Below are positions 41,801 through 54,947 of a stretch of 64,000 nt of DNA, one piece after another; within the stretch, counting starts at the first letter, position 1, and each line of letters opens with the position of its first letter. The stretch is from Chionis minor (lineage: Eukaryota > Chordata > Aves > Charadriiformes > Chionididae), in contig VZSF01008733.1 in NCBI GenBank assembly GCA_013398295.1, positions 1-64,000 on the forward strand. Reading direction: 5' to 3'. The notes under the pieces were generated by a model. It was not told the origin of the DNA. It saw only the letters and a program-made list of their open reading frames with translations, and searched no databases. Position numbers and translations under genes: made by a program.

Positions 41801-42151
41801 CAGAAGCTTTGAAGCTCCATTGATAAAGAATCCTATTTGTTAGCTATAGGTAATAGAAATGTTGGGGTGTGTCGTGCTCCTCTGTCTCATGACGGTGTTG
41901 TTATTACCTGTGTGTGAAACTACAGGAGTGAACACTGAATTACAGTTTATCTTGGTAAAGAGCCAAAGAAACTAAGGATTTAGGATATTCGGAAAAAAGA
42001 CAAGTGTATAACTGAATGGAGGTTAGTTTTGCTCATTTTAATTAGGACGGGATCAAGCAAAGAGATGGGACTTAGTGATTCTGTGGGTCTAGAGGAAAAA
42101 CACTTCTGTCTCTCCGCCTGTATCGGATAAGCTGACTGGCTGGAAGTCCTT

Positions 42152-42185
42152 CCCCCCCCCTAACCCCTCCCCCCCCTTTTTTTTT
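42152..42185. repeat. C-rich then T-rich homopolymer tract (G4-capable on - strand)
   Basis: C9 (42152-42160), then taa, C4 (42164-42167), t, C8 (42169-42176), then a run of T. The - strand therefore has closely spaced G-tracts of 8, 4 and 9, enough for a G-quadruplex when the long runs are split. Confidence 0.85.
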
Positions 42186-42341
42186 CAATCCTAATTGCAG
42201 TTTGCTTTGCTATGGCATTCCTTTATTGAGGAGGCAGTATGTAAGAAAGTTGACCTCAGTAAATGACATCCAGGGGAGAGAGTTTATTATATGGATCAGC
42301 ATGTGCACATTCTAGTTTATGGGTTTTAATGTGACAAGGGA

Positions 42342-42365
42342 CATAATCAGAAAATTCTGATTATG
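42342..42365. repeat. Perfect 11-bp inverted repeat with 2-bp spacer
   Basis: cataatcagaa-aa-ttctgattatg. Both arms match perfectly, so a short hairpin is possible. No terminator-like role is expected in a vertebrate intron. Confidence 0.9.
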
Positions 42366-45300
42366 AATTGCTGCCAAAATAGAATGGCTGCAGTTTCTGA
42401 AACATCTATAGTTCTTTTTTAGCTGAATGGTTCTTTGTCTGTTTTTGCCACCAGGCAGAAATATTTAGAGGTGAAAGGCCAACAGTGCATAGAAATCGGG
42501 TACAACTCATGGTGTGGGAAATTCTAAGATAAAATTAAAAAAAAGATTCGGATTCTTTATTTTTCCATTTTGATTTCCAAGGGATACCCTTTGGTTGTGT
42601 TTTCAAGCTTTTTTCCATGGGGGCTAGGAATGCTTTAATTAAAAATGAAAGCTGATATTCTCTTGTCATCTTTTGATTCCACAACTGGAGTTTTCAGAAT
42701 AAAAACCCAGCACATACTACAAGATTTGTACTAAAATCTTGCTGGCAACACTGAAATTTTAAGGACTTTTTGCTACCTTCTGAACATCAATGTAGTGCTT
42801 TTTCTGCATTATTTTTCTCCTGTCTTTGTTAACCTGACACTCATTCAACAGCTGTCTTTTTGGCTTGGATGCTATGATGTATCAAACACACAAACTAAAC
42901 ATTCTATGACTCACACAGTGTTAAAGAAAAAACAGTTTTTGTCTCCTTTGAGCTCTTTCTTCAGGATTTAAAGAGACTTTAATTCTATTAATCTCAAGTG
43001 CTCCAACCGTGGAGAATGGACCTAGAGCTTTTTGAATTTCCTTGCAAATATTTACTGAGAGAAATCTGGGCAGAGCGTGGCATCAGAAGAGCGAAGTGCA
43101 TATCCCCATCTCCCTTGACTGACAGCAGCTGTGACTTCCCAGAGGCTAGAAAATCCAGCTCCCAGAGGGTACACACTGGGAGAAGAAGCATTTCTGCTTT
43201 GCGTGTTTGTTCTTGGCAGAGGAAAAGTGCATTTCTGGGAACAGGATGCCAGTAGGCTATACTGAAATTAAAACCTATGAGAGCAGAGGCTGGGGACAAA
43301 CTAGGGAGGAAAATAATAATAACCCCCCCATCCCAACTAAAAAGGGGAAATCAGTCAGGAGTTGCTGTCCACCAATAAATGTTTTGGGCTGATCATTTTC
43401 TCCTGCAATCTGTTCACCTTCTTGTGCCATTATAGACATGTTCCCCCTCAGATACATTCAGCACCCTTGTCCTGTCAACTCACAACTTGTTTAATTGTAT
43501 TATTTTTAGAGGGCTATTAAAAAACACCCCAAACCCACATGTCTGCCGGTCTTCTTGGATGGAGCAGACAAATTAAGTCCATGTACTAATCACTCTGACC
43601 AGTCAGTCTGCATTCCGTAAGTGACAGTCAAGCAGAGCAAGTGCATCAGCAGGCAGTGAATATGGAGGGAGTGGCAACCTCTCCATCATTCCAATTAATA
43701 ATGTGTAATGATGATTCACACACCTCTGCATGTGTGAAAAAGCCAATCAGATGAGACACATGGGTCATTCACCTAACAAATGAAGTTTGCTCTAAGGTTT
43801 GATAGTTATATTACTAGGACTAAAGAAGGAATGATATTTAATAGATAGCTTTCCGTGCCTAAGGCCCTCATTCTAATCACATGCAATTTATCAAGCACAT
43901 ATGCTTTTCACAGTTCTCTGTGACGTGCATTGTAATAACTTGATATTCTGTTTTTTCGCCTCTCTGAACCAGGCATATTCTCTGAGCTTACCTTGTTCTG
44001 CATTGGCAATCCATATTTTTGAAGACCTAAGGCCCCATTTCCAATTACAAAGCTCTCCTCCAAGGTTTCACCTTTTTGGTTTCATGCTGCAAATTACGTC
44101 TCTAATACTGTCCTTGGCAGCACATGGATTTGCATAGGGTAAAGTGGCGTAGGGAGTATCTGTCTCACAGGCTCAAGCTGGAAGGTAGAATGTATTGCCC
44201 CAAGGTCAATGGTATGATTGTCCCATCAGCAGGACGAGTGTATGGTATTGCTCTCTGCACGACCAGGGAAGAGGGGAAAGAGTGTGCAAAATGAAACCAA
44301 TTTATTACATAACTGCATTAAGGCTGTGTACAAATGCACCATGAGCAAAAACTGGGGATAGTTACATGAACTAAAAGTTAGACATGTAAACTAAATCAAT
44401 AATCAGTCCACTTTTGTGGAAATAGTACAGACCTCAGAGGTTTCAATTTTTCCAAGCAATCTCGAGAATTGGGGATGTTTGAACCCCTTGTTTTAACCCC
44501 CAAGCTAAAAGAAAGAATTAGGTATGTCTGTAACAGCCCACTTCACTCTGCGTCTCCCAAGTGTCTTTATTTTACTTAAATCTCAAGCTTGCTCTACTCC
44601 ATGTTCTTTGCAGTAATCTCCGGCTTGCATTCAGCATGGGCCAGGCAGTTCAATTAAACGAAGGAGCTTTTCTCCCTCTGATTCCTTCCTCAAGGTAAAT
44701 CTTTTTTGTGCTTTGAGACACTGATAACAACATAAAATTTTTGTCCTAGCTCTTCCAGATATTTGCAAAAGGTGGTTGATAAACATGCAGTAAAACTCAG
44801 GGACCAAGTATGTCCACAACTTTTCTGTATTTTTATTTAATTTCCTGCATTTAGTCACATTGGAATTCATAGTTTGGGCTTAAGTGTCAAGTATGGTGAT
44901 CTGTAGCACCCCCCATTGCACAAGGGCTGGTCCTGAAAAGAATTTGGACGTGAAGTGACAAATTCATAGCTGCACTAAATGGTGTGCAAGTTCGTGTCAG
45001 TAAAAGAGATGCACATTCGACATTTTCTGGTGAAGACCCAGGCCAATTTATGTTTCCTTTGCACTGCCTGAATACTTAAAAGGGTCTCAGGATCTAAGCT
45101 GATGCTCTTCCTGCTTGAGTATAAGATGAGCCTTGAGTCAGCTGCTTCTGGTCCTTGTGGTTCTGGGATTCACTGTGGAGCTGGGACGGAACATGCCAGC
45201 AGAACAGCTTCTTGAGAGCCATTCACTACTGGCACAGCAAAGTGAAACCCTGAAGCTACTTAGGTCTGTGTTTGGGGATGTGATGTTCTTGTCTGTCTGC

Positions 45301-47058
45301 TTAGGGCCCAGGGGAGCTGTCAAATATTCTGACACACCAAGAGAATCTGTCTGATGGGAACAGAGGTGAAGGTGTATAGCAAAGAAGGTCTTACAGCATC
45401 CACTGGTGCTGTTGACAAATAGGCCAGACTATGAACCTCCCCAGGGCTGATGACCTAGGACACACTAACTGCTTCTGCCCTTCTGAGACATGTAACTTTG
45501 AGCAGGACCAGAGCCCTCCAGTGAAGTGAGCCATCATACTTTTTCTCATACAAAGTCATTCTTGGCAGACTCAATGCTACCACTCTTCTGTCATCAACAC
45601 AAAATGTCTGCCAGTTTATGCTCACAGCAAATTACTGAAATGCACATCGCCTCTGAAACTGGCTCAGGATCTCCTGAACTTCATTAATTCATGGCATTAC
45701 CATGTCTTCCTGTACATGTTATGTTTAATAAAGAGTAATAATATTTCCTTCCTGAGTGCTTCAGGATACGATTATTCCAGGTGCCAAGTGGCATTCTGTT
45801 GGGCTGTCTACAGGCTTTTTGCCAACCTGCTTCAGAGTCATGTTGGCACCAATTTTTACAGTATTTGGACATTCAGGCACTTTCCCATACTACCAAGAAA
45901 TGATGATCTGAATATTGTTACATGGCTGTCCTAAAATCCAGAGAGAGCATGTCTCAGCTGGTATAAACTAGCTTTATAAAACATTGGAGTGAACAGGATG
46001 ATGCTGACTTACATCAGCAGTCTAGCACCTATATTCCCTGATTTACATAAACATTCCTGCTTTAAACTTCCAACTTCTTTTATAGGCTAACTAAAAAAAG
46101 ATGTGAATAGTTGGAGGAGCAATCTTTAAATATGCTCTCCTTTCAACTCTAGACCCCTGATAAGGGTCACAGGTAAAAAGAATTGGGTGACCTCAGCCAG
46201 GTCTGACATGCATGAAGGCTGAAGTGCATAAGCAGGGCAGCAAAGGGACGCACTGCTGGGGTACGAGTTTTGAGGCACCTTGGCAGAATTGGAAGAGGAT
46301 GTTTGCACATCAGTTCCATTCTCAAGATCATATAATTCTTTCAAACGTAATAATAGGAAGTGGATGTAACTGGTAGGTGAATGAGAAAACAGTGTGGAGA
46401 TGGAAAGCAGGAGTGAATACACAGGAAAGAAAGAATAGGAGAAGGGAGAAGTGGCAACGCATCCCAAGTTAGTCAAGATTATTTATCTTAAAACCTATCT
46501 GAGATTAGCTAAAAATGTCATACATCACAGTAAGTTTCTGTGAAGCTATATAGAAGCAAGTGTATGTATCCAGAAATCTTCTGCATTTTCTTGGCAGCAG
46601 CTTCTGACTATAAGAAAAAACTTGCCAAGGAAGTAATGAAGTACACAGTAGCATGAAGGAGCTAACTCAGCATTTAATTCAGTGTAATTTTGGCCTGTCC
46701 CTCCCGTGAGGTGGGTAGTGCAGATATCCCCACTTGACTGCAGTCAGCCATTAGTGCTACTGTCATTGTTATCACTTTATTATTTGTTTTGCTCTATGGT
46801 GAAAGAGCTCTGCTTGTGGACCAGCACTTCTAGTCCTTGTTTCTGAGTGGGGTAAGAAGGCTCTGCGCACCCATTGCCATGAAGCCAAGTGGTTTTCTTC
46901 TTAGGGAGTTTTGATCACTGTAACACCCATTCTGATCTTTGTGTGGGACAGGAAGGCTGAGAATGATTTGTAAAATTGAGAAGAGCAGTGACGAAGCTCC
47001 ATTTTTGATAATTTTTTTTTTTTGGCTTTGGTTTCATGCTATTGCTTTTAAAGGTTTA

Positions 47059-47101
47059 GTTGCCATAACAACCCAAAGCAGTCCTGTATTACCATAGAAA
47101 C
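47059..47101. promoter_or_regulatory. Pair of RFX X-box-like motifs
   Basis: GTTGCCATAACAAC (47059-47072) matches the palindromic RFX X-box GTTGCCATGGCAAC at 12 of 14 positions. ATTACCATAGAAAC (47088-47101) matches at 10 of 14. Spacing is 29 bp from start to start. This is motif evidence only. Confidence 0.35.
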
Positions 47102-47229
47102 ACGCTGTTGTGGGTGACAGTTTTTACGCGAATCTTTTTTTTTCCACTCCTCTTCATGTAGTGTCTTTAACTCTGGCCTTTTTGCAGGTATATCACAGTA
47201 CACTACAGGGCTTCCATAAAGTGTCAGAG

Positions 47230-47237
47230 TGACGTCA
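47230..47237. promoter_or_regulatory. Full CRE palindrome TGACGTCA
   Basis: A perfect CREB/ATF site, which includes a CpG that is usually lost in CpG-poor introns. It lies about 130 bp downstream of the two X-box-like motifs, so an intronic enhancer is conceivable. Confidence 0.35.
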
Positions 47238-50200
47238 TAAACAACAAAAGTGAAGCATGTACTTAAATCCCGGAAGAAAATCTAGGGTCACAGTTGACTG
47301 AGAGCAGAGAAAGACTAAGAGTAAATTCCTGCTGCTTAACTTGGAGATCAGGAGTTTTGAGCTTAGAGGAGCGCTGGCTAATCAGTCCACATGTGTAAAT
47401 ACTCAAGCAAAAACACCGCAAAACAGGAGTGAGGGCTTAGCTTATGTACCAGGGAGTTAGTATAAAAACAACTTGTCATGGTAGTTGTAGTTATCAAAAG
47501 ACAGGACTGCTTTAATGTTCTCTGCATGGGGCTGCTCCTTGAGACTATTCAGAGGCTGAAGTGAGAACTGCCGAACCAGGGAGCCCTCGTATAAAGCACA
47601 GCTTCATGCTGAGAGCCGGTTCCAGCTGCATACAGATAGCCTGCGAGCTTCAGGGTGTTGGTTGTGACCTGGCAAGCCCTAAATTGTTTGGGATCTGTCT
47701 ATATTGAGGACTTTCCCTCTGCCTGTGTGATCTCTTTAAGAGATGTGCACTGCAAAGTATCACCAATTACTTGTTACTTCACTCTCCCAGAGCAGTGAAC
47801 CACCGGAGCTTATCAGCTCTCTTAACTTCTGATAGATTACTGGGCATCTTTACTATCAAACTTCAAATTGAAGTTACGGACCAGTCGCAGACCATTTACT
47901 CTAGCCCAGCAAACCATTGTAGTACAGAGTACACTGTTACAGGTCCACAATTTTATGACAAGCCACACAACTTATTTGGAAAGAGGATAGACAAGAATAG
48001 CCAGACAACTGTGGAGATTGTTATTGATCACTATTTTTATAGGGAGGCACAAGTCCATCAGTTTCCTGTAATTACTTGCATCAGTGATGAAAACACTTTT
48101 TTATTCCTGATATGCATGTTTTAAAGAACGTAAAAGCTTCCAGTTAGGATCTTGCAAGAGTTCCCCTTGCCAAGGTCAAGCAGGCAGCAGGGAATAGCGT
48201 ATAGTTCAGGCGTGCTTTATGGTTATTGACCCCTCTGTGAGCCCCGACAAGCCTGCTATTACTTTCTCTCATTTGACCCTCAGTTCTCTTTTCTGGATTT
48301 CTTAGCCCTACCCGGGAGTGATGATTAGTAGGAAATAGGATTTCCTTCCTGCTTTCTGAATGCCTCCCTCTAACCAGAGACGTGACATCCTAGGGTGCTC
48401 CTTATCCTTCATTTTTATGGTATTGGAAATCCTCTTCATGATCTTGACGTTTCCAGATGAGACCTGTTCCATCTAATCTAATAAAAATTTGCTGGACGCG
48501 ATTCCATCCTTGCTCATCTACAAATCCTTTCTCTCGTCAAGAAGTTTCAAATGAATAAGTCAAAGGTTAAAGTTAAATGTTGTAAATACTTGCTTCTCCT
48601 CTTCCTTTACATGCTGATGGCATGTTGACTTCTACTCTATGAAAAAAATCGCAGCCAAACTTCTAAGGGACTTTTATATCACCTTGAAATTAGTTCCTAT
48701 TTCAATTAAATTACTGAAGACTGACCACCATGCAATGTGGTTGCTTCTCATTAATCTTACTAACTAGCTGCATTTGGTACAAATCCATTCTTTGAACAGT
48801 CTTTCCTCCTCTAATGCAGAACCGGCTGCCATAGCCTCTTCTTTTTGCCGGTCTTGCTGTAAACTCTGTGGTTCATAGTTGGGTTTTATGGATGGATTAG
48901 AAGACCTTAATTTTCTTAAGAGCTGGACTATGGACAGATGCTCAAAGCTCCATCTTTTCCACTTGATTAATAATTATAAAACTCACTGTTGAGCAGGATA
49001 TATGCATGTGTGTATTCTTAAAGAGCAATAATATTAAACCAAATAACAGACATACCCTAAGCTTTTTAAAATTGGTGCTACATTACCCAGTACTAATGCT
49101 AAGGCAGCTGTTACCTCTTACATGAGCTTCATTTTTAATGGAGCCCTCTATATCAACAAATAACCCTTCCTTCAGTTTCATGACTGGTTTGGGTTTTTTT
49201 CCTGTCTCACTTGACTGAGGCTTTTGTTTGAGGCGAGTTCAGGTAAAGAAGCAAGATTGCAGTCCCAGGGAGCATGTCAGGGATGGAATACGTACCTGTG
49301 CAGAGGGAGAATTTGTGGAGATTTCCTTTTAAAGTGAAGCAAAGGTAAGGAAAAGCTGCAGGTTGCAATAGACTCTTTGCCAGCCCTGTAACAAAAGAGG
49401 AGTTATCCTAACCCACTGCATTCCTCTGGGATTCTCAGTATATTGGCAGTACAGAACATACAATCAGCATTAGCCTGACCTAGCCAGTACAGTCAGTACC
49501 ATTTAAACGTGGGCAGCAAACACTACACTTAACATCAGTGTGTTTCAATGATGGTAGTTCTTTGTGTGCTTCAGGTTTTGTCATTGCAGATGTGACACCA
49601 ATATTTAAGCTGTCTTGTTTTTCACCTTTTTTATGGTTTACAACCTTTTTCCTATCATCTCCTCACCATGTGTTTTCTATAGCGCTTTGAAAACATTAAC
49701 AGCGCCCCCCTGAGGCCCATCTGCAGTTCCTTGCTGGAATATACTCTTTCTAAACTGGCGAGGCACACTTACACCAGATATCCATGTCTGTACTTAACTT
49801 TTCCCTAAAATGCACAAAATTATGAGATGCAGAGACTTATTGAAGAAGGCCATTTTTTAGTGATAGACTAATTAAAAAACTAGAGATCTTGGTACTGGAT
49901 CAAAATGTCATAGACACCTAGCACTAAGTGGTAACCTGGTATAAATTCATGGATTCATTTCTGTTCCAAAATATTAATGGATTAACTATTCTGAGAAACC
50001 TTACCCTGGATCACATACCATCTGTCTTTCCGTAGTAAGCTTAAAGTCAGCATAAACTCCAAATCATGTGTTCTGGTTAATGCAATAGAAATGTCATTCT
50101 GTGCCCACATTTGATTATGTATCAGATTTGCTCTTCTGATGACTCAGTCATGAACAGATCCTGTATACTAATGAACATAGAGCCATCACTGGAGTGAGGT

Positions 50201-53200
50201 TTGGACTAACTTTGTTGAAATATATTGCTCTAGGGTGCCTCACTGTGTAGCTCTGACTTTCACGTTGAAGGCAGATGGGAATGCTAATTTCTTGGGAAGG
50301 AGCTTGGAAGGCAGAATCTAAAGTAGAAGAAATTCGGTTTTAGTGATCCCAAGCTATGATTAGTCTTAATTTATCCCTTGGTAGAAGAGGAAGATGTTTA
50401 ATCATTTCTCTAACAATACATAAAGTCTCCAGCTTGTCAAAATTAGGAACTAAAGATTGAGTTAGAAATCTCTGGAAGGTGTGTTGAGACCTGGAGAGCA
50501 CCTTTCATTATATTCGTCCCCTTGTGACCAGTGCTTGAAAAAGCAGTGATAAACTCTAAAAGAAGTTGCAACCGGGGTTCAAAGCAGAGGCAGGAAATCT
50601 GTGATTTAAGGCTGAGCACTTTGGGGGGAAAAAAAGAAGTCATGCTTACATGTCCATCTCTGCAAAAATGCACTGAGGTTGTGCATCTTAAGACATCCAA
50701 AATAGCTAGTACTTTTTGTTCTACTCTCCAAAGACTGCCTCCCTCTGGCCTGGCTGTCAGGCAAACATCAGCTTGTCCCTAGGAGCTTTGTAACTCTGAT
50801 GCCTGGTTCATAGTGGGTCCATTGTCAAAGGGCAAAGAGGAAGCAAACTCTTCCAGATGAGTAGGATAAAGTGCTATCACAATTGTATTATTAGCCCAAA
50901 AGCTTGAAGCACCTTTACCAATTACCAATACCTGTTTCCTGCCTTGCAAGTGGAATTAGGATCTCTCAGCAATATATTGAAAGCAATTGAATATCATCCA
51001 GCGATTGCCATGAGTGAAGTTGTAAGTAATTAGTACTAATGATACTTATGAGGGAAAACAGGTGTGGTTGAATTGCGCTTTCCCCTTATAGAATATACAC
51101 AAACTGAAACTAGTTATTTAATTATATGTTAGGGTTGTTGCAGAGTTTCTTTATGTATTTCTAGTGCTGTTCATGAGGAAGTATATTGAGATAGCAGGAT
51201 GTTGTAATCTTTTCCCCTGAGATCTCACCAAAAGTTTTAATGTAACTGTGTAGAATTAATGTACTAAAAAATACCATTTTTCCCCACCAGGGGATCTTGC
51301 AAGAATGTGTTGCATTTTTCACTAAAAACCCATTGTTACTAATGGAGATCTTAAGGGAGACACTTACGAGATTGGCCAAGAAGATCCTTGTTTCATTTAC
51401 CATAGACTGAATCCAGAGTAATTCCATTACTTTCATTTAAATTATCCTTGGATTTATACTGGTGAAAATGAGATGAGAATTCAGCTTTTAATTAGAAAAC
51501 AGTGCATACGTGAGATGTACTGTGGGTTTTTTTTTTCCTAAGACAGCAGACTTCACTAAGCAGCAGAGGTCTCCCAGAAGTAGTCTTACTATCTATGCTC
51601 AACATAAAACCAGGAAAACAGTTGATCCAGATATGGGGGGTTTTTTTCTGAAAAACAAAAACCTGTGAAACTCTGTTAAAATTCAAGAAAAAATTAAGGA
51701 ACCAAACTTTTGGAAACTGAAATGTAGACAAAGGTGGTGATCATGAAAGAGAAGATGTGATAGCTTTCGTTTAGCTTGGAATAGTGTGGGATTTGTCTGC
51801 TTATGCCTGAGCTCTAGTTTAAGGGTCTCCTTTATTCCAAAGACTCTGACCTGTGTTCTAGTGGCACAGTCCTGTTCCTGAAATGCCATTGCAGTATCAA
51901 TGGCTGTTGATAATTACTTCCTTGTCAAGCTGATGTGATTCCTTGTGAGTCACAAGGAGATTTAGCTACAGGGTGGCAAGAGAAACAGCTAGATCTGTCT
52001 GGCGCAGTTAGGAGAGCATTTTAGATATCCAGTACTGTACAGATGCTCTGCTGTGCCTGAGTACTGTCAGCAACAACCAGAGCTTTTTCTTTCCACGTTA
52101 CTTAAAGTTCAGGCAAGACTCAGCATTAGAGGAAGAAGGATCTCACACAAGCGGGGGCTCAGTGCCAGTGTCTCACAAGTGAGACAAGAGCCAAGCAGTT
52201 CCGGTCTCTCAGGTCCTGTGAAAAGCACAACAGATCATAGCTCTCCCTCTTTATTTTCTAATATACCGCTTCCCACCAATTCCTACCCCATTCACTGTTT
52301 CTCTCTGTTTTGGTTTCTATTCCTCAAGCTATTAACTTGTACTTTTTCTAGGATGATCTTGTTCTTATTTCCCCACCCTCACTGTTACCCCTCTAGGCCT
52401 CTCTGTAACATTTCTGGTCTGGTGGTGTGTGCAGTAGGTCTCAATTTAATTACACTTACCCTGGTAATCAGGGTGCTTTTTACCCCACTTGCAGTGCTGT
52501 TAACATTGAGTTGAGCAGCCGCAGCTGCAGAGAGTAGAAGAATTTCAACAGCCTGGTGTATCACAGGTCAGGATTTACGTACCTGGCCAGAGCTCCGAAT
52601 GAGAAGCATGTACAGCGTCAGCACACACTTTTTGTAGGTGTGAAATAACTGCAGGATTCTGTTTTTATTTTACATGCCACTCCTCCCTTCCCTCTCTTTT
52701 TATTTTAGGGTTTAATCCTCATAATTTTCCCAAGTCACGGGTTATTATTTTCATAGCCAGTTCAGCCATTTCATTATGAATGCTTCTGTTTTTATGCTGA
52801 ACGTCACTGGAAAGGATGTATCTCTGACCCACCTCCACTGCTCACTAAGTCAACTGCCTTTGAAGTACATGTAATAAACTTTCTCTGATGTTATAAAGAA
52901 AAGCTTCATTAGTTCCAGCCCATATTTGGGATGCACCTCTAATCCATGCTCGTTCTGCTTCTTTTTTTTTTAATGTTTAATTATCGATACACCTTACCTG
53001 ACTCATGCAGTCTTACAGTGGTAAGATTTTTCCTGCATTTTCCCAACCCCCCTTAACATTTTCACTCCCTCACTCAAGCCTGGGTCACATTTACGTGAGG
53101 GTCTGCAAAATGTCTGCCAAAAGACCATAGCAAAAGACAGCCATGTGCAGTAGCTTGTGATGGCTAAACGAGGCACTAATGTGTCCTTCCCTCAAGTAGA

Positions 53201-53960
53201 TCTTGCAGAAAGAGAAAGGTGACATAGCTCCAAAGGTAGTCAGCTGCTGGCAGGGAAATGCCATATCCACTTAACACTGGCAGGTCTCCTGAAGAGGCCA
53301 TACTGCAGAGAAACCCAAATAACAACAGGATGTCCAAGAGAGGGTAGCTCCGATGCTCTCACCTGTTTTCCCTTTGGAAAGTCTCCCATCTAAAGTGTTT
53401 GGTGTGACTTGGATCCCTTTGCATACCAGCCTCATTTAACCTGATCTGCATATGCAAGTATTTCACTTTGCTCACACCAGGAAGTTACTTAGGAGTCTGG
53501 TCATCAATACTTGATGTTACCTGTCTGTAGTCTAAATAAGGTGAACTGCAACTTGTATTTGCTTGAAACCAGAGTTGTTTCACAGGACACCAGGCTAGGA
53601 TTGTGTAGTGCAGTTTTGCTTTGGTACAGCTACTGGTGGCTGGAATTTGAGGATGTCCGTCCAGCATGCAAGTACTTTTAATGGGGAAGACAGAAAAGGT
53701 ATTTACAGGGAGTTGTCTTACCCTCTTGCAGCATTCCGTATTTTCCCTTTTATTAGTCAGAAGGTAAGAGGAATTGGTTAAGTTACCCAATTGACAGAAA
53801 CAACATTGTACTAGCAAGCAGGTTAGTTACTCTTTTTGCTTTGTTCACAGTAGTTGAGGGGTTTTGATTTGTATGGGGTTTGGTTTTTTTGTTTTTTACA
53901 TGTCGGGTTGTACTGGGCCTGGCTAGAATAGAGTTCATTTTCTTCATAGCAGCTCGTATG

Positions 53961-54453
53961 GTGCTGGGGATTAGATTTTTGACCAAACTAGTACTGATAA
54001 CACACTAATGTTCTAGCTTTCGCTGAACCGTGGTTGCAAAGCATCAAGGCCTTCTCTGTTTCTCACTCTGCCCCCTTCAATGAATAGACTGGTGAGTACA
54101 CAATAGGCTGGAAGGAGACATAGCTGGTCAGATAACTCAAACTAACCAAAGAGCTATTCCGTACCATATAATGTCATGTTCAGTAATAAAAGGGGAAAGA
54201 GGGGCCTTCAGGAGAGTAGCCATTGTTTGCTCAGAAACTGGCTGGACATTGGTCTACCCACGGGAGCAACCCTGGCATGACTCGTTTTGATTTGTTTTCT
54301 TCCCTTCCCTCTTCTTCCACTTATCCCTCACTTATTAAACAATTGGAGTTTGGTTTGTTTTGTGTTGACCCCCAAGTTTTCTTGCTTTTATTCTTCCTTT
54401 CCTCTTCCCTCATCCCACTGGGGGGGTGGGGGAGTGAAAGACAGACTGTGTGG
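53961..54453. repeat. 493-bp LTR segment, copy 1
   Basis: Runs from gtgctggggattagattttt to acagactgtgtgg, directly before the single N at 54454. It is repeated with no difference I can see at 54455-54947. Confidence 0.95.
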
Positions 54454-54454
54454 N

Positions 54455-54947
54455 GTGCTGGGGATTAGATTTTTGACCAAACTAGTACTGATAACACACT
54501 AATGTTCTAGCTTTCGCTGAACCGTGGTTGCAAAGCATCAAGGCCTTCTCTGTTTCTCACTCTGCCCCCTTCAATGAATAGACTGGTGAGTACACAATAG
54601 GCTGGAAGGAGACATAGCTGGTCAGATAACTCAAACTAACCAAAGAGCTATTCCGTACCATATAATGTCATGTTCAGTAATAAAAGGGGAAAGAGGGGCC
54701 TTCAGGAGAGTAGCCATTGTTTGCTCAGAAACTGGCTGGACATTGGTCTACCCACGGGAGCAACCCTGGCATGACTCGTTTTGATTTGTTTTCTTCCCTT
54801 CCCTCTTCTTCCACTTATCCCTCACTTATTAAACAATTGGAGTTTGGTTTGTTTTGTGTTGACCCCCAAGTTTTCTTGCTTTTATTCTTCCTTTCCTCTT
54901 CCCTCATCCCACTGGGGGGGTGGGGGAGTGAAAGACAGACTGTGTGG
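54455..54947. repeat. 493-bp LTR segment, copy 2
   Basis: Repeats 53961-54453 exactly, starting right after the N, and then continues into the true 3' end of the LTR. It is probably an assembly join with unremoved overlap. Confidence 0.95.

Noticed and set aside
45133..45354. Short frame beginning with a signal-peptide-like leucine-rich stretch
   Set aside because: It starts at a TTG, not an ATG, and has no recognisable family or supporting signals.
52053..52514. 153-codon open frame with hydrophobic C-terminal half
   Set aside because: The hydrophobicity comes from T-rich sequence. There is no homology or gene context.
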